The translations under genes and the position numbers were made by a program. From positions 186,001 to 250,000 of the forward strand of contig NZ_BBQZ01000001.1 of NCBI RefSeq assembly GCF_000974805.1: 64,000 nucleotides of DNA, given 5' to 3'. Source of the DNA: Demequina salsinemoris (lineage in GTDB: Bacteria > Actinomycetota > Actinomycetes > Actinomycetales > Demequinaceae). The notes under the pieces were generated by a model. That model was given only the letters and a program-made list of their open reading frames with translations. It made no database searches and was not told the DNA's origin. Of the stretch, positions 15,978 to 28,214 are shown piece after piece (the stretch's first letter is position 1; every line of letters begins with the position of its first letter).

Positions 15978-16529
15978 ATGGGTATCGAAGAGAGCGCACC
16001 TCCGTTCATGCTCGGCACGGTCGAGTCCTTCGTGGGCTGGGCCCGCGCGGGCTCGATGTGGCCCGCGACGTTCGGCCTCGCGTGCTGCGCGATCGAGATG
16101 ATGGGCACCGGCACGTCGCGCTTCGACATCTCGCGCATCGGCTCCGAGGTCTTCCGCGGCTCGCCGCGCCAGGCCGACGTGATGATCGTCGCCGGCCGCG
16201 TGTCCAACAAGATGGCCCCGATCGTGCGCCAGGTCTACGACCAGATGGCCGACCCCAAGTGGGTGCTGTCGATGGGCGTGTGCGCCTCGTCCGGCGGCAT
16301 GTTCAACAACTACGCGATCGTCCAGGGCGTCGACCACGTCGTCCCCGTCGACATCTACCTCCCCGGCTGCCCGCCGCGCCCCGAGATGCTCATCAACGCC
16401 CTGCTTGAGCTCCAGGAGCAGGTCAAGAGCACGCCGATGGGTCGCAACCGCCGCGAGATCGCCGCCGCCGCCGAGGCCGCCGCGCTCACCGCCACGCCGA
16501 CCTCCGACATGAAGGGACTGCTCCGTTGA
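15978..16529 (+). CDS. nuoB: NADH-quinone oxidoreductase subunit B
   Basis: 183 residues. It holds the terminal N2 [4Fe-4S] cluster that passes electrons to the quinone: [11 protein letters not shown] supplies the tandem Cys pair, [11 protein letters not shown] and LPGCPPRPE the other two ligands. A C-terminal Ala-rich tail follows. ATG 15978 lies five bases after the nuoA stop. The stop overlaps the TTG start of nuoC. Confidence 0.97.
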   Translation: MGIEESAPPFMLGTVESFVGWARAGSMWPATFGLACCAIEMMGTGTSRFDISRIGSEVFRGSPRQADVMIVAGRVSNKMAPIVRQVYDQMADPKWVLSMGVCASSGGMFNNYAIVQGVDHVVPVDIYLPGCPPRPEMLINALLELQEQVKSTPMGRNRREIAAAAEAAALTATPTSDMKGLLR

Positions 16530-17224
16530 GCGAGACCCAGGACCTGTCCGGCGCCGCCCCCGTGGCGCCCGAGGGTCGCACCCTCATCAACGTCCGTCAG
16601 GGCATGTTCGGCGGGCCCGGCGGTGACACGTCGGGCTACGGCGGCCTCAAGCGCGTCATCGAGATGCCTGGAGCCACCGAGCGCCCGTACGGCGAGTGGT
16701 TCGACGGCGTCGTCGACGTCCTCGAGGAGCTGCTGGGCGAGCGTGCGGGAGAGGCGATCCAGTACGTCGTCGTCGACCGCGGCGAGCTCACGCTCCACGT
16801 CGCGCGCGAGCACCTGCTCGAGGTCGCGACGCACCTGCGCGACGACCAGGACCTGCGCTTCGAGATGTGCCTCGGCGTGTCCGGCGTTCACTACCCTGCC
16901 GACGAGGGCCGCGAGCTTCACGCCTGCTACCCGATGCAGTCGATCACCCACAACCGTCGGTTGCGCGTGGAGGTCGCCGTGTCGGAGGACGACGCGCGCA
17001 TCCCGTCGATCACGTCCGTCTACCCGATGAACAACTGGCACGAGCGCGAGACGTACGACTTCTTCGGCATCGTCTTCGACGGCCACCCCGCCCTCGCGCG
17101 CATCGCGATGCCGGACGACTGGGTAGGCCACCCGCAGCGCAAGGACTACCCGCTGGGTGGCATCCCGATCGAGTACAAGGGCGCCGAGGTTCCGTCGCCC
17201 GACACGCGGAGGCAGTACCGATGA
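16526..17224 (+). CDS. nuoC: NADH-quinone oxidoreductase subunit C
   Basis: 232 residues, 30-kDa subunit of the peripheral arm. The conserved C-terminal block is present: [19 protein letters not shown], then [13 protein letters not shown] and [11 protein letters not shown]. It uses a rare TTG start that overlaps the nuoB stop (TTGA 16526-16529), consistent with coupling rather than independent initiation. The stop overlaps nuoD. Confidence 0.96.
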   Translation: MSETQDLSGAAPVAPEGRTLINVRQGMFGGPGGDTSGYGGLKRVIEMPGATERPYGEWFDGVVDVLEELLGERAGEAIQYVVVDRGELTLHVAREHLLEVATHLRDDQDLRFEMCLGVSGVHYPADEGRELHACYPMQSITHNRRLRVEVAVSEDDARIPSITSVYPMNNWHERETYDFFGIVFDGHPALARIAMPDDWVGHPQRKDYPLGGIPIEYKGAEVPSPDTRRQYR

Positions 17225-18570
17225 CACCTGAGCAGACCATGCCGCAGGCCACGGGGCCCGACTTCGACGACCCGAACGCCCCCGAGTTCACCGCGTACGG
17301 CGGCGACTGGAGCGAGATCGCCGACGAGGCCGCCCGCCTCGGCCAGCAGCGCGTCGTCATCAACATGGGTCCCCAGCACCCGTCCACGCACGGCGTGCTG
17401 CGCGTGATGCTCGAGATCGAGGGCGAGACCGTCACCGAGGCCCGCGCGGGAATCGGCTACCTCCACACGGGCATCGAGAAGAACATGGAGTTCCGGACGT
17501 GGACGCAGGGCGTCACGTTCGCGACCCGCATGGACTACGTCGCCTCGATGTTCAACGAGGCCGTGTTCTGCCTCGGCACCGAGAAGCTCCTCGGCATCAC
17601 GGACGACGTGCCCGAGAAGGCCAACGTGCTGCGCGTGCTCATGATGGAGCTCACGCGCATCGGCTCGCACCTGGTCGCGATCGGCACCGGCGGCAACGAG
17701 ATGGGCGCCACGACCGTCATGACGACGGCGTTCATCGGCCGCGAGGACACGTTCCGCGTCATCGAGATGCTCTCGGGACTGCGCACCAACAACGCGTACA
17801 TCCGTCCCGGTGGCGTCGCGCAGGACACGCCCGAGGGCTTCGTCGACTACGTGCGCGACATGATCCCGCTGGTCAAGCAGCGCCTCGATGAGCTGGCCGA
17901 CATCCAGCTCAAGAACCCGATCTTCATCGGGCGCCTCAAGGACGTCGCCGTCCTGGACCTCGCGCCCGCGATGTCGCTCGGCGTCACCGGCCCGATGCTG
18001 CGCTCGGCAGGCGTGCCTTACGACGTCCGCAAGGCGGACCCGTACTGCGGCTATGAGGACTACGACTTCCAGGTCCCGACCTCGACGGACGCCGACGCCT
18101 ACTCGCGCGTGATCCTCCGCCTCGAGGAGTGCTACGAGTCGCTCAAGATCGTCGAGCAGTGCGCGGCCCGCCTCGAGGAGCTCGAGGGCGCGCCCGTCAT
18201 GGTCGCCGACAAGAAGATCGCGTGGCCGGCCCAGCTGTCGCTCGGCACCGACGGCCAGGGCAACTCGCCCGAGCACATCAAGCACATCATGGGCGACTCC
18301 ATGGAGGCGCTCATCCACCACTTCAAGCTGGTGACCGAGGGCTTCAAGGTCCCCGCCGGCCAGGCCTACGTGGCGGTGGAGAACCCGAAGGGCCTGCTCG
18401 GCTGCCATGTCGTCTCCGACGGCGGCACCAAGCCGTGGCGCGCCCACTTCCGGGACCCCGGCTTCAACAACCTGCAGGCGCTCTCGATCCTCACGCAAGG
18501 CGGCCAGGTCGCCGACGTCGTGGTCGCGATCGCCACGATCGACATGGTCCTGGGAGGCGTCGACCGATGA
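17221..18570 (+). CDS. nuoD: NADH-quinone oxidoreductase subunit D
   Basis: 449 residues, 49-kDa subunit that forms the quinone pocket with NuoB. Signatures: [14 protein letters not shown] near residue 45 (quinone-contacting His), [30 protein letters not shown], and DIVLGGVDR-type ending ([10 protein letters not shown]). Start ATG 17221 overlaps the nuoC stop. An acidic N-terminal extension of about 25 residues precedes the conserved core. Confidence 0.97.
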   Translation: MTPEQTMPQATGPDFDDPNAPEFTAYGGDWSEIADEAARLGQQRVVINMGPQHPSTHGVLRVMLEIEGETVTEARAGIGYLHTGIEKNMEFRTWTQGVTFATRMDYVASMFNEAVFCLGTEKLLGITDDVPEKANVLRVLMMELTRIGSHLVAIGTGGNEMGATTVMTTAFIGREDTFRVIEMLSGLRTNNAYIRPGGVAQDTPEGFVDYVRDMIPLVKQRLDELADIQLKNPIFIGRLKDVAVLDLAPAMSLGVTGPMLRSAGVPYDVRKADPYCGYEDYDFQVPTSTDADAYSRVILRLEECYESLKIVEQCAARLEELEGAPVMVADKKIAWPAQLSLGTDGQGNSPEHIKHIMGDSMEALIHHFKLVTEGFKVPAGQAYVAVENPKGLLGCHVVSDGGTKPWRAHFRDPGFNNLQALSILTQGGQVADVVVAIATIDMVLGGVDR

Positions 18571-19229
18571 CCTACGACGAGTCCACGCTCGAGAAGCTCA
18601 AGGCCGACGCGGCCGAGGTTCGCGGCCGCTACCCGGTCGAGCGCTCCGCGCTGCTGCCGCTCCTGCACCTGGTCCAGTCCGTCGACGGCTACGTGTCGCC
18701 CGACGGCATCCAGTTCTGCGCCGAGCAGCTGGACCTGACCGCGGCCGAGGTCAGCGCGGTCGCCACGTTCTACACGCAGTACAAGCGCCGTCCGAGCGGC
18801 GAGTACCAGGTGGGAGTGTGCACCAACACCCTGTGCGCCGTCATGGGTGGCGACGAGATCTGGAAGCGCGTATCCGAGCGCTGCGGTGTCGGCCACGATG
18901 AGACCACCGAGGACGGCAAGATCTCGCTCGAGCGTCTCGAGTGCAACGCGGCGTGCGACTTCGCGCCCGTGGTGATGGTCAACTGGGAGTTCTTCGACAA
19001 CATGACGCCCGAGACGGCGCTCCAGCTGGTCGACGACATCCTCGACGGCAAGGCGGTCAAGCCGAGCCGTGGGCCCGACGAGGTGCCGACGTTCAAGGAG
19101 GTCTCGCGCGTGCTCGCGGGCTTCGAGGACGGGCGCGCCGATCAGGGCGTCGGGGCGGGGGAGCCGACGCTCGCCGGCCTCAAGACCGCCAAGGAGCAGG
19201 GCTGGACCCTCGAGGGAGGCGCCAAGTGA
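18567..19229 (+). CDS. nuoE: NADH-quinone oxidoreductase subunit E
   Basis: 220 residues, 24-kDa thioredoxin-fold subunit with the N1a [2Fe-2S] cluster: [12 protein letters not shown] provides two Cys and [12 protein letters not shown] the other two. The core ends near residue 165; about 55 extra C-terminal residues are charged and Gly-rich, as in other actinobacteria. ATG 18567 overlaps nuoD. Confidence 0.96.
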   Translation: MTYDESTLEKLKADAAEVRGRYPVERSALLPLLHLVQSVDGYVSPDGIQFCAEQLDLTAAEVSAVATFYTQYKRRPSGEYQVGVCTNTLCAVMGGDEIWKRVSERCGVGHDETTEDGKISLERLECNAACDFAPVVMVNWEFFDNMTPETALQLVDDILDGKAVKPSRGPDEVPTFKEVSRVLAGFEDGRADQGVGAGEPTLAGLKTAKEQGWTLEGGAK

Positions 19230-20566
19230 CCGAGCTCGTCCCCGTACTGTCCGACATCTGGGACCAGGAGCAGTCCTGGAAGCGCGACACCTATGCGGCC
19301 AACGGCGGCTACACCGCGCTCAAGAAGGCGCTCGGCCTGGACAAGGCCGACCTCGTCCAGATGGTCAAGGACTCGGGCCTGCGCGGCCGCGGCGGCGCTG
19401 GCTTCCCGACCGGCATGAAGTGGGGCTTCCTGCCCCCGGACGACGGCAAGCCGCGCTACCTCGTCGTCAACGCGGATGAGTCCGAGCCGGGCACCTGCAA
19501 GGACATCCCGCTGATGATGGCGAACCCGCACGTCCTCATCGAGGGCGTCGCGATCACGTCGTACGCGATCCGCTGCAACCACGCGTTCATCTACCTGCGC
19601 GGCGAGGTGGTCCACGTGTACCGCCGCCTGCTGCAGGCGGTCCGCGAGGCCTACGAGGCCGGCGACCTGGGCAAGAACATCCACGGCTCCGGGTTCGACC
19701 TGGACGTCACCGTCCACGCCGGCGCGGGCGCCTACATCTGCGGTGAGGAGACGGCGCTGCTCGACTCCCTCGAGGGACGACGCGGCCAGCCTCGCCTGAA
19801 GCCGCCGTTCCCCGCCGTGGCGGGCCTGTACGCGCGCCCGACCGTGGTCAACAACGTCGAGTCCGTCGCCTCGGTCCCCGCGATCGTCAACAACGGCGTC
19901 GAGTGGTTCACCGCGATGGGCACCGAGCGCTCCAAGGGTCACGGCATCTTCTCGCTGTCGGGACACGTGAAGCGCCCCGGCCAGTACGAGGCGCCGCTCG
20001 GCATCACGCTGCGCGAGCTGCTCGAGATGGCCGGCGGCATGCGCGAGGGCCACGAGCTCAAGTTCTGGACGCCGGGCGGCTCGTCGACGCCGATCTTCAC
20101 CGAGGAGCAGCTCGACACCCCGCTCGACTACGAGTCCGTCGGCGCCGCCGGGTCGATGCTCGGCACGCGCGCGCTCCAGATCTTCGACGAGACCACATGC
20201 GTCGTGCGCGCGGTCACCCGCTGGACCGAGTTCTACAAGCACGAGTCGTGCGGCAAGTGCACGCCCTGCCGCGAGGGCACGTTCTGGCTCACGCAGATCC
20301 TCAAGCGCCTCGAGGCAGGCAAGGGCACCGAGGCCGACATCCAGCAGCTGCTCGACACGTGCGACTCGATCGCCGGCCGCTCGTTCTGCGCGCTCGGCGA
20401 CGGCGCCACGTCGTCCATCATCAGCTCCGTCAAGAAGTTCCGCGAGGAGTACGAGCGGCACGTGACCGAGGGGAAGTGCCCCTTCGACCACGCCGCCTCG
20501 GCCCTGTTCACGTATTCGTCGGACACTGCCTCCGACGAGGCCACCACCGAGGAGGCGCACGCATGA
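19226..20566 (+). CDS. nuoF: NADH-quinone oxidoreductase subunit F
   Basis: 446 residues, the NADH-oxidising 51-kDa subunit. [14 protein letters not shown] (about 53-66) and [19 protein letters not shown] bind NADH and [15 protein letters not shown] plus a downstream Cys hold the N3 [4Fe-4S] cluster. The GTG start overlaps the nuoE stop, and the stop overlaps nuoG. Confidence 0.97.
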   Translation: MTELVPVLSDIWDQEQSWKRDTYAANGGYTALKKALGLDKADLVQMVKDSGLRGRGGAGFPTGMKWGFLPPDDGKPRYLVVNADESEPGTCKDIPLMMANPHVLIEGVAITSYAIRCNHAFIYLRGEVVHVYRRLLQAVREAYEAGDLGKNIHGSGFDLDVTVHAGAGAYICGEETALLDSLEGRRGQPRLKPPFPAVAGLYARPTVVNNVESVASVPAIVNNGVEWFTAMGTERSKGHGIFSLSGHVKRPGQYEAPLGITLRELLEMAGGMREGHELKFWTPGGSSTPIFTEEQLDTPLDYESVGAAGSMLGTRALQIFDETTCVVRAVTRWTEFYKHESCGKCTPCREGTFWLTQILKRLEAGKGTEADIQQLLDTCDSIAGRSFCALGDGATSSIISSVKKFREEYERHVTEGKCPFDHAASALFTYSSDTASDEATTEEAHA

Positions 20567-23019
20567 CAGCGACCGACCCCAAGGCCGCAGTCGACACCGT
20601 CACGCTCACGATCGACGGCAAGGAGGTGACGGTTCCGAAGGGCACCCTCATCATCCGCGCCGCGGAGCAGATCGGCATCGACATCCCCCGCTTCTGCGAC
20701 CACCCCGCGCTCGAGCCGGCCGGCGCATGCCGCCAGTGCCTCGTCGACGTGGCCGCCCCGGATCGCGAGGGCAACGTCCGCCCGTTCCCGAAGCCGCAGG
20801 CCTCGTGCACCATGACGGTGATGGACGGCATGGTCGTCAACACGCAGCACACCTCGGAGGAGGCGGACCGCGCGCAGAAGGGTGTGATGGAGCTCCTGCT
20901 CATCAACCACCCGCTCGACTGCCCGGTGTGCGACAAGGGCGGCGAGTGCCCGCTCCAGAACCAGGCCATGAACATGGGCCGCCCGGAGAGCCGCTTCGTG
21001 GACGTCAAGCGCGTCTTCGAGAAGCCGCTCGCGCTGAGCTCGGAGATCCTGCTGGACCGCGAGCGGTGCGTGCTGTGCCAGCGCTGCACCCGTTTCTCCA
21101 AGCAGATCGCCGGCGACGCGTTCATCGACCTGCAGAACCGTGGCGCGATGCAGCAGATCGGCACGTTCGACGAGAACGTCCTCGACTTCGACGGGTACAG
21201 CCCCGCGGGCCCCGCCGCCGAGGACGAGTCGGGTCGTGCGTTCAGCTCGTACTACTCGGGCAACACCGTCCAGATCTGCCCGGTGGGCGCGCTCACGAGC
21301 TCGGCCTACCGCTTCCGCTCGCGCCCGTTCGACCTCGTCAGCTCGCCCGGAATCTCCGAGCACGACTCGTCGGGCTCCGCGATCCGCACCGACCACCGCC
21401 GCGGCAAGATCCTGCGCCGCATGGCCCACAAGGACCCGGTCGTCAACGAGGACTGGATCACCGACAAGGACCGCTTCGCGTTCTCGTGGCAGAACCAGGC
21501 CGACCGCCTGACCCGCCCGCTCGTGCGCAAGGACGGCGAGCTCGTCGAGGTGTCGTGGCCCGAGGCGATCGCCGCCGCGGCCGCCGGCCTCAAGGCGGCC
21601 CGTGACGGCAAGGGCGTCGGCGTCCTGCCTGGCGGCCGCCTCACGCTCGAGGACGCGTACGCGTACGCGAAGCTCGCGCGCCTCGCGCTCGGCACGAACG
21701 ACATCGACGCCCGCGCCCGCGCGGCCTCGGCGGAGGAGCAGGCGTTCCTCGGCTCGACCGTGGCAGGCGCCGGCCTCGGCGTCACCTTCGCGGACCTCGA
21801 GAAGGCCCCCGCGGTCCTCATGGTCGGCTTCGAGCCCGAGGACGAGGGCGGCGTGGTGTTCCTGCGCATGCGCAAGTCGCTCGGCAAGCAGCAGGTCTTC
21901 ACCGCGGCGCCGTTCCTGAGCCGCGGCGCGGAGAAGCTCGCCGCGACCCTCCTGCCTGTGGCCCCGGGCCGCGAGGCGGGCCTGCTCGACGGACTGGTCG
22001 GCGACGCCTTCGAGGCGCTCGAGGCCGACGGAGCCGTCATCATCGTCGGCGAGCGCCTGGCAGCCACGCCGGGCGCTCTCACCGCGGCCCTCAAGCTGTC
22101 GCAGAAGACCGGCGCCCGCCTGGTCTGGATCCCGCGTCGCGCGGGTGAGCGTGGAGCCGTCGAGGCCGGCGCGCTGCCCGGGCTGCTTCCTGGCGGCCGT
22201 GCCGCCTCCGTGGCCGCCGCCCGCAAGGCCGTCGCCGCGGCGTGGGGCGTCGAGTCCGTGCCGTCCGCGGCGGGACGCGACGTCGACGCGATCGTGGCCG
22301 CCGCATCGTCCGGGGACCTGGAAGCCCTGCTCGTCGGCGGCGTCAGCCCGTCCGACGTGACGGGGCTGACCGACGCGATCGACAAGGCCGGCTTCGTCGT
22401 GAGCCTCGAGGTGCGCCGCTCCGCGGTCGCCGAGGCCGCAGACGTCGTCCTCCCGGTCGCCCCGCCGTCGGAGAAGGCCGGCACGTTCGTCAACTGGGAG
22501 GGCCGCCTGCGTTCGTTCGCGACGGCCATCGCGACCGACGCGCTATCCGACCACCGCGTGCTCGACCTCCTCGCGCGCGAGCTGGGCGTCGAGCTCGGCA
22601 CGGGCAGCATCGGCGCCGTGAACGCGGAGATCGCCGCGCTCGGCGCCGCCGCGGACAGCCACCGCCCCAAGGCGCCGACCGCCAAGGCGGGCCGCGCGCC
22701 GAAGAAGGGCGACGTGGTCCTCGCCTCGTGGCACCAGCTGATCGACGAGGGCGCCCTCCAGGACGGCGAGCCGTACCTCGCCGGCACCGGCCGCGCGACC
22801 GTCGCCCGCCTGTCGCCCGCCACGGCGGACCGACTCGGCTTCGCCGAGGGCGCGCTCACCGTCACGGGTGAGGGCGGCGAGGGCGTCACGGTGCCCGCGG
22901 TCGTCACCGATATGGTCGACGACGTGGTGTGGCTCCCGACCAAGTCGCCTGGCAGCTGGGTGGCCCAGGAGCTCCGGACCGTCCCCGGCAACGTCGTCAC
23001 CGTGAAGGTGGGTGCCTGA
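20563..23019 (+). CDS. nuoG: NADH-quinone oxidoreductase subunit G
   Basis: 818 residues, 75-kDa subunit. The N-terminal ferredoxin domain has [17 protein letters not shown] (N1b); [17 protein letters not shown] gives the His-ligated N5 site and [12 protein letters not shown] plus ICPVGAL the N4 site. The molybdopterin-oxidoreductase-like middle and C-terminal domains follow and are less conserved and Ala-rich. One inverted copy of GGACGATGCG lies in the variable part (22312-22321). Start overlaps nuoF. Confidence 0.96.
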   Translation: MTATDPKAAVDTVTLTIDGKEVTVPKGTLIIRAAEQIGIDIPRFCDHPALEPAGACRQCLVDVAAPDREGNVRPFPKPQASCTMTVMDGMVVNTQHTSEEADRAQKGVMELLLINHPLDCPVCDKGGECPLQNQAMNMGRPESRFVDVKRVFEKPLALSSEILLDRERCVLCQRCTRFSKQIAGDAFIDLQNRGAMQQIGTFDENVLDFDGYSPAGPAAEDESGRAFSSYYSGNTVQICPVGALTSSAYRFRSRPFDLVSSPGISEHDSSGSAIRTDHRRGKILRRMAHKDPVVNEDWITDKDRFAFSWQNQADRLTRPLVRKDGELVEVSWPEAIAAAAAGLKAARDGKGVGVLPGGRLTLEDAYAYAKLARLALGTNDIDARARAASAEEQAFLGSTVAGAGLGVTFADLEKAPAVLMVGFEPEDEGGVVFLRMRKSLGKQQVFTAAPFLSRGAEKLAATLLPVAPGREAGLLDGLVGDAFEALEADGAVIIVGERLAATPGALTAALKLSQKTGARLVWIPRRAGERGAVEAGALPGLLPGGRAASVAAARKAVAAAWGVESVPSAAGRDVDAIVAAASSGDLEALLVGGVSPSDVTGLTDAIDKAGFVVSLEVRRSAVAEAADVVLPVAPPSEKAGTFVNWEGRLRSFATAIATDALSDHRVLDLLARELGVELGTGSIGAVNAEIAALGAAADSHRPKAPTAKAGRAPKKGDVVLASWHQLIDEGALQDGEPYLAGTGRATVARLSPATADRLGFAEGALTVTGEGGEGVTVPAVVTDMVDDVVWLPTKSPGSWVAQELRTVPGNVVTVKVGA

Positions 23020-24563
23020 TGTCCGTCCTCACTGGAATCTCCGGGCTCGCGGCGTACAACGCCGACGACCTCAGGAACGCCTACTGCGGCGTGACGGACG
23101 CCGCGGACGTCACCGACGCGCAGCAGGTGTGCCTCGACAACTGGGGGACCCTCGCGGGCGACCCGGTGTGGCTCGTCATCGTCAAGGCCGTCCTGATCCT
23201 GGTCTTCCTGCTCACGTCCGTGCTGTTCGCGGTGTGGTTCGAGCGCCGCGTGATCGGTCGCCTCCAGCAGCGCCCCGGACCCAACATGCACGGACCGTTC
23301 GGCCTGCTCCAGTCCGTGATGGACGCGATGAAGCTCCTGTTCAAGGAGGACATCACCGTCCGCGCCTCGGAGAAGGTGCTGTACATCCTGGCGCCGATGA
23401 TCTCGGTGTTCTCCGCGCTCCTGATCTTCGCGGTGATCCCGTTCGGCCCGGCCACGCACATCCCCGGCACGAACATCGTCACGCCCGTCCAGCTCACCGA
23501 CTTCCCCGTCGCGGTGCTGTACATCCTCGCGTGCGCCGCGCTCGGCGTGTACGGCATCGTGCTCGGCGGCTGGGCCTCGGGCTCGATCTACCCGCTGATG
23601 GGCGCCGTCCGCTCGACCGCGCAGATCATCTCCTACGAGCTCGCGATGGGCCTGTCGCTCGTCACGGTCTTCATGCTGTCGGGCTCGATGAGCACGTCGC
23701 AGATCGTCGACGCGCAGACCGACCGCTGGTGGATCTGGCCGCTGCTGCCCGCGTTCATCCTGTACGTGATCTCGATGATCGGTGAGACGAACCGTCTGCC
23801 GTTCGACCTCCCCGAGGCCGAGGGCGAGCTGGTCGCGGGCTTCATGACCGAGTACTCGTCCATGAAGTTCGCCTGGTACTTCCTCGCGGAGTACATGAAC
23901 ATGATCAACGTCTCGGCCGTCGCCTCGGTGCTGTTCCTTGGCGGTTGGCGCGCTCCGTGGCCCGCCTCGTGGGCCGGCGCGGACATGCTGAACTCCGGGA
24001 TCTTCCCGCCCATCTGGCTGATCATCAAGATTTGGCTGCTCATGTTCGTCTTCGTGTGGGTGCGCGGCACGCTGCTGCGCTTCCGCTACGACCAGTTCAT
24101 GAAGTTCGGCTGGAAGGTCCTCATCCCCGTGGGCCTCGGCTGGCTGGTGTTCTTCGCCGTCGGCCGCCAGTTCATGTCGTACTACAACCGCGACCTGAAC
24201 CTGTACGACGCGGTGGCCTGGCTGGTCGCGATCCTCCTGGTCTACGCGACCTGGGGCTTCATCAAGGACTCGCGCACCGAGAAGGAGCGCAAGGAGCTCG
24301 AGGCGGCCGAGGCCGCCGCGGTCGACGAGCCCGAGGAGCCGTTCGACGCGTTCGCCGGCGGCTACCCCGTGCCCCCGATGCCCGGCCAGTCCTTGCCGCC
24401 GTCGCCGCGCTCGGGACGGACCGTGGAGGCCGCGATCAAGCTCGCGACGCCGCCCGAGGGCGTCGCCGTCGCCGACATGGACGATGCGGACCAGGACGAT
24501 GCGGTGGCCGAGGACGACGCCTCCGATTCAGACGCGAAGACCGAGAAGGGAGGCGACGCATGA
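23019..24563 (+). CDS. nuoH: NADH-quinone oxidoreductase subunit H
   Basis: 514 residues, eight-helix membrane subunit at the quinone entrance. Conserved: [17 protein letters not shown] near residue 75, [16 protein letters not shown], and [21 protein letters not shown]. Beyond the core (about residue 420) runs a roughly 90-residue cytoplasmic Pro- and Asp-rich tail, common in actinobacteria; here it contains two tandem GGACGATGCG copies. The start shares one base with the nuoG stop (TGATG). Confidence 0.96.
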   Translation: MSVLTGISGLAAYNADDLRNAYCGVTDAADVTDAQQVCLDNWGTLAGDPVWLVIVKAVLILVFLLTSVLFAVWFERRVIGRLQQRPGPNMHGPFGLLQSVMDAMKLLFKEDITVRASEKVLYILAPMISVFSALLIFAVIPFGPATHIPGTNIVTPVQLTDFPVAVLYILACAALGVYGIVLGGWASGSIYPLMGAVRSTAQIISYELAMGLSLVTVFMLSGSMSTSQIVDAQTDRWWIWPLLPAFILYVISMIGETNRLPFDLPEAEGELVAGFMTEYSSMKFAWYFLAEYMNMINVSAVASVLFLGGWRAPWPASWAGADMLNSGIFPPIWLIIKIWLLMFVFVWVRGTLLRFRYDQFMKFGWKVLIPVGLGWLVFFAVGRQFMSYYNRDLNLYDAVAWLVAILLVYATWGFIKDSRTEKERKELEAAEAAAVDEPEEPFDAFAGGYPVPPMPGQSLPPSPRSGRTVEAAIKLATPPEGVAVADMDDADQDDAVAEDDASDSDAKTEKGGDA

Positions 24564-25249
24564 CCGACGCCGACGAGACCTGGGAGGTCAACCGGGCCAA
24601 GGACGGCCAGGAGAAGCCCTTCGAGTCGAACCTGCCCAAGAAGGGCGCGCTCGGACAGGCGCTCGCGCCGGTCGCGGGCTTCGGCATCACGCTGCGGAAC
24701 TTCTTCAAGCCGACCGTGACCGAGCAGTACCCGCGCGTGAAGACGCCGCCGATGCCGCGCTATCACGGCCGTCACCAGCTCAACCGGTACCCCGATGGGC
24801 TCGAGAAGTGCATCGGCTGCGAGCTGTGCGCGTGGGCGTGCCCCGCTGACGCGATCTACGTCGAGGCCGACTCGAACACCCCGGACGCGCAGTTCAGCCC
24901 CGGTGAGCGCTACGGCCGCGTCTACCAGATCAACTACCTGCGCTGCATCTTCTGCGGCCTGTGCATCGAGGCGTGCCCGACTCGCGCGCTCACGATGACG
25001 AACGACTACGAGCTCGCGGGACCCACCCGTGAGGGCCTCATCTACGAGAAGCAGGATCTGCTCGCGCCGCTCGAGGACGGGATGCTCCAGGCGCCGCACC
25101 CGATGGTGCCCGGCACCACCGACGGCGACTACTACCGCGGCGACGTGACCAAGGTCGCCAAGGAGCAGACGGCATGGGTGCGCGAGCACCGCCCCGACGA
25201 CCCGACGCTTCCGGAGAATGCGGTCATGGCCGCCGAGGAGACGCGATGA
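24560..25249 (+). CDS. nuoI: NADH-quinone oxidoreductase subunit I
   Basis: 229 residues, the 2x[4Fe-4S] ferredoxin-like subunit. Two clusters are clear: [17 protein letters not shown] and [17 protein letters not shown], carrying electrons from NuoG to NuoB. Both N- and C-terminal ends are longer than in E. coli. Start overlaps nuoH, stop overlaps nuoJ. Confidence 0.97.
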   Translation: MTDADETWEVNRAKDGQEKPFESNLPKKGALGQALAPVAGFGITLRNFFKPTVTEQYPRVKTPPMPRYHGRHQLNRYPDGLEKCIGCELCAWACPADAIYVEADSNTPDAQFSPGERYGRVYQINYLRCIFCGLCIEACPTRALTMTNDYELAGPTREGLIYEKQDLLAPLEDGMLQAPHPMVPGTTDGDYYRGDVTKVAKEQTAWVREHRPDDPTLPENAVMAAEETR

Positions 25250-26034
25250 TCAGCCCGATCCTGTTCTGGTGCGTCGCCTTCCTCACGGTCGTGCCCGCGC
25301 TGTCCCTGCTGTTCGCCAAGAAGGCCGTCCACATCGCGATGGCCATCGTCGCGGTCATGGTCGGCCTTGCGGTCGCGTACGTCGCGCTCGACGCGCCGTT
25401 CCTCGGCGTCGTCCAGATCGTCGTCTACACGGGCGCGGTCATGATGCTGTTCCTCTTCGTCCTCATGCTGGTCGGCGTCGACCAGCGCGAGGAGATGAAG
25501 GAGACGCTCGTCGGCCAGCGCTGGATCGCGCTGTTCGGCGCGGGCGGCCTCGTGGCCCTGCTCATCTCCGTGATCGCGGACGTCACGATGGAGCCCGCCG
25601 AGGACATGACCTCGGGTGAGCCCGACGCCGTCGCCGGTCTCCTGTTCACCGACTACGTCGTGATCATGGAGATCCTGGGCGCGCTGCTCATCACGGCAGC
25701 GGTCGGGGCGCTCGTGCTCACGCACATGCCGCGCCTCGCGCCTCGCCGCACGCAGAAGGAGCAGCAGCGCGACCGCGTGCTCGCCGGCGCGAACCCGGTC
25801 AACAAGCCGATGCCGGGCGTCTACGCCCGCCACAACGCGCTCGACGTCCCCGCGCTCGACCCCGAGGGCAAGCCCATCGAGGACTCGGTCTCCCGCGTGC
25901 TCGAGATCCGCCACCAGATGGATACGGCCACGAGCTACCGCGCGGACCTCAACGATCCGTCGAAGCGCGTCAGCGACAAGCCGGAGCACGAGGCGACAGC
26001 CGAGACCGACTCTGAGAAGGGGGAGGACAAGTGA
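25246..26034 (+). CDS. nuoJ: NADH-quinone oxidoreductase subunit J
   Basis: 262 residues, five-helix membrane subunit. The diagnostic [20 protein letters not shown] segment (helix 3) is at about residue 55. About 85 residues after the last helix form a charged cytoplasmic tail, longer than in proteobacteria. Start ATG 25246 overlaps nuoI. Confidence 0.95.
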   Translation: MISPILFWCVAFLTVVPALSLLFAKKAVHIAMAIVAVMVGLAVAYVALDAPFLGVVQIVVYTGAVMMLFLFVLMLVGVDQREEMKETLVGQRWIALFGAGGLVALLISVIADVTMEPAEDMTSGEPDAVAGLLFTDYVVIMEILGALLITAAVGALVLTHMPRLAPRRTQKEQQRDRVLAGANPVNKPMPGVYARHNALDVPALDPEGKPIEDSVSRVLEIRHQMDTATSYRADLNDPSKRVSDKPEHEATAETDSEKGEDK

Positions 26035-26330
26035 GCCCGATCGCCTTCGTCTACCTCGCCACGGTGCTGTTCGGCATCGGGGCGGCGGCGGTGCTGACCC
26101 GGCGCAACGCGATCATCGCGTTCATGGGCGTCGAGCTCATGCTCAACGCCGCCAACCTCGCGCTCGTCGCGTTCTCCCGCATCCACGGTGAGATCGACGG
26201 CCAGGTGATGGCCTTCTTCGTCATGGTGGTCGCCGCCGCCGAGGTCGTGGTCGGACTCGCGATCATCATCGCGGTGTTCCGTGCCCGCCAGTCCATCTCG
26301 CTCGACGAGCCTGCCGAGCTGAAGGGTTGA
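26031..26330 (+). CDS. nuoK: NADH-quinone oxidoreductase subunit K
   Basis: 99 residues, three transmembrane helices, MrpC-like proton-channel subunit. The conserved [16 protein letters not shown] carries the Glu in helix 2, and a second Glu lies in the [11 protein letters not shown] helix. GTG 26031 overlaps the nuoJ stop; nuoL follows three bases after its stop. Confidence 0.96.
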   Translation: MSPIAFVYLATVLFGIGAAAVLTRRNAIIAFMGVELMLNAANLALVAFSRIHGEIDGQVMAFFVMVVAAAEVVVGLAIIIAVFRARQSISLDEPAELKG

Positions 26331-26333
26331 TCG

Positions 26334-28214
26334 ATGCTTGACCTGACATGGCTCCTCATCGCCGTGCCGCTGGCCAGCGCCTTCGTGCTGATCCTCGCGG
26401 GCAAGCGCGCGGACGCATGGGGACACTGGATGGGCGTGGCCGCGTCCGCGACGGCCTTCGTCGTCGGATTCGGAGCCTTCCTCCAGATGCTCGGCCTCGA
26501 CGCCGAGTCCCGCGAGCACGCCGTTCATCTCTTCACGTGGATCTCGGGCGGTGAGCTGACCGTCGACGCCGGGCTGCTCGTGGACCCGCTGTCGATCTCG
26601 TTCGTCCTCCTCGTGACGTTCGTCGGCACGCTCATCCACATCTACTCCGTGGCGTACATGGAGCATGACCCGCGCCGCCGCATCTTCTTCGCGTACCTCA
26701 ACCTGTTCGTCGCGTCGATGCTGCTGCTCGTCCTCGCGGACTCGTACCTCCTGCTGTTCGTCGGCTGGGAGGGCGTGGGTCTCGCGTCGTACCTGCTCAT
26801 CGGCTTCTGGAACCACAAGCCCGAGTACGCGACCGCCGCGAACAAGGCGTTCATCGTCAACCGCATCGGCGACATCGGCCTGATCATCGCGATGGGACTG
26901 CTGTTCGCCAACTTCGGCACGCTGAGCTTCGACGAGATCTTCGCGGAGGTCGGCTCGGTCGACACCGCGCAGCTCACCGCGATCGGCCTCGCGCTGCTCG
27001 TGGCCGCGACCGGAAAGTCGGCGCAGTTCCCGCTGCAGTCCTGGCTGGGTGACGCGATGGCGGGCCCGACCCCCGTGTCGGCGCTCATCCACGCGGCGAC
27101 CATGGTCACCGCCGGTGTCTACCTCATCGTCCGCTCTGGCGACATCTTCGCGCTCACCGAGACGGCCCGCGTCGTCGTCGCGGCCGTCGGCGCGATCACG
27201 CTCATCATGGGCGCGATCATCGGTATGGCGAAGGACGACATCAAGAAGGCGCTCGCCGCCTCGACCATGTCGCAGATCGGCTACATGATGCTCGCCGCGG
27301 GCCTCGGCCCGATCGGCTACGCGTTCGCGATCTTCCACCTCGTCACGCACGGCTTCTTCAAGGCCGGCATGTTCCTCGGCGCCGGCTCGGTGATGCACGC
27401 GATGAACGACAGCGTCGACATGCGTCGCTACGGAGCCCTCCGCACCGCGATGGTCGTCACGTGGGTCACGTTCGGCCTCGGCTGGCTCGCGATCCTCGGC
27501 GTCCCGCCGTTCTCGGGCTTCTGGTCGAAGGACAAGATCATCGAGGCCGCGTTCGTCGGCGAGGGATGGCAGCCGTGGGTCTTCGGCCTCGCCGCGCTCA
27601 TCGGCGCCGGGCTGACCGCGTTCTACATGTCGCGCCTGTTCTTCATGACGTTCCACGGCAAGGCCCGCTGGACCGACGACGCGCACCCGCACGAGTCGCC
27701 GTGGCTCATGACCGGACCCATGATCGTCCTGTCCGTCGGCTCCGCGCTGCTGGGCTGGTTCCTCGCGAGCGGCGACCGCTTCACGACGTGGCTCGAGCCC
27801 GTGACCGGTCACGCCGAGGAGCACGACCCCGTGCTCGCGGTGCCCGTGATCATGACGCTCACGCTCCTGCTCGTCGCGGTCGGCGTCGTCGTCGCGTGGC
27901 TCAAGTACGGACGAGCCGACGTCCCCGAGGAGGCGCCCGCGCCGTCGCTCGGTGTGCTCGTCGCGAGCAACGACTTCTATCAGGACTCCTTCAACCGCGC
28001 CGTCCTCCAGCGCCCGGGCACGCACCTCACGCGCACGCTCGTGTACGCGGACGCCGCGGTCGTCGACGGCGCCGTCAACGGCACCGGGGTCGGGCTGCTC
28101 AAGCTCGGCGAGTTCCTGCGCAAGTTCCAGTCCGGGCAGGTGCGCCGCTACTCCGCACTGATCCTGATCGCTGTCGCCGCGCTCATCGCCGGCGTCGTCC
28201 TGGGGGTGCTGTAG
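26334..28214 (+). CDS. nuoL: NADH-quinone oxidoreductase subunit L
   Basis: 626 residues, antiporter-like proton-pumping subunit with the long lateral helix. Conserved: [16 protein letters not shown] (Glu), [39 protein letters not shown] split around Lys, and [22 protein letters not shown] 26334 lies three bases after the nuoK stop. Confidence 0.96.
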   Translation: MLDLTWLLIAVPLASAFVLILAGKRADAWGHWMGVAASATAFVVGFGAFLQMLGLDAESREHAVHLFTWISGGELTVDAGLLVDPLSISFVLLVTFVGTLIHIYSVAYMEHDPRRRIFFAYLNLFVASMLLLVLADSYLLLFVGWEGVGLASYLLIGFWNHKPEYATAANKAFIVNRIGDIGLIIAMGLLFANFGTLSFDEIFAEVGSVDTAQLTAIGLALLVAATGKSAQFPLQSWLGDAMAGPTPVSALIHAATMVTAGVYLIVRSGDIFALTETARVVVAAVGAITLIMGAIIGMAKDDIKKALAASTMSQIGYMMLAAGLGPIGYAFAIFHLVTHGFFKAGMFLGAGSVMHAMNDSVDMRRYGALRTAMVVTWVTFGLGWLAILGVPPFSGFWSKDKIIEAAFVGEGWQPWVFGLAALIGAGLTAFYMSRLFFMTFHGKARWTDDAHPHESPWLMTGPMIVLSVGSALLGWFLASGDRFTTWLEPVTGHAEEHDPVLAVPVIMTLTLLLVAVGVVVAWLKYGRADVPEEAPAPSLGVLVASNDFYQDSFNRAVLQRPGTHLTRTLVYADAAVVDGAVNGTGVGLLKLGEFLRKFQSGQVRRYSALILIAVAALIAGVVLGVL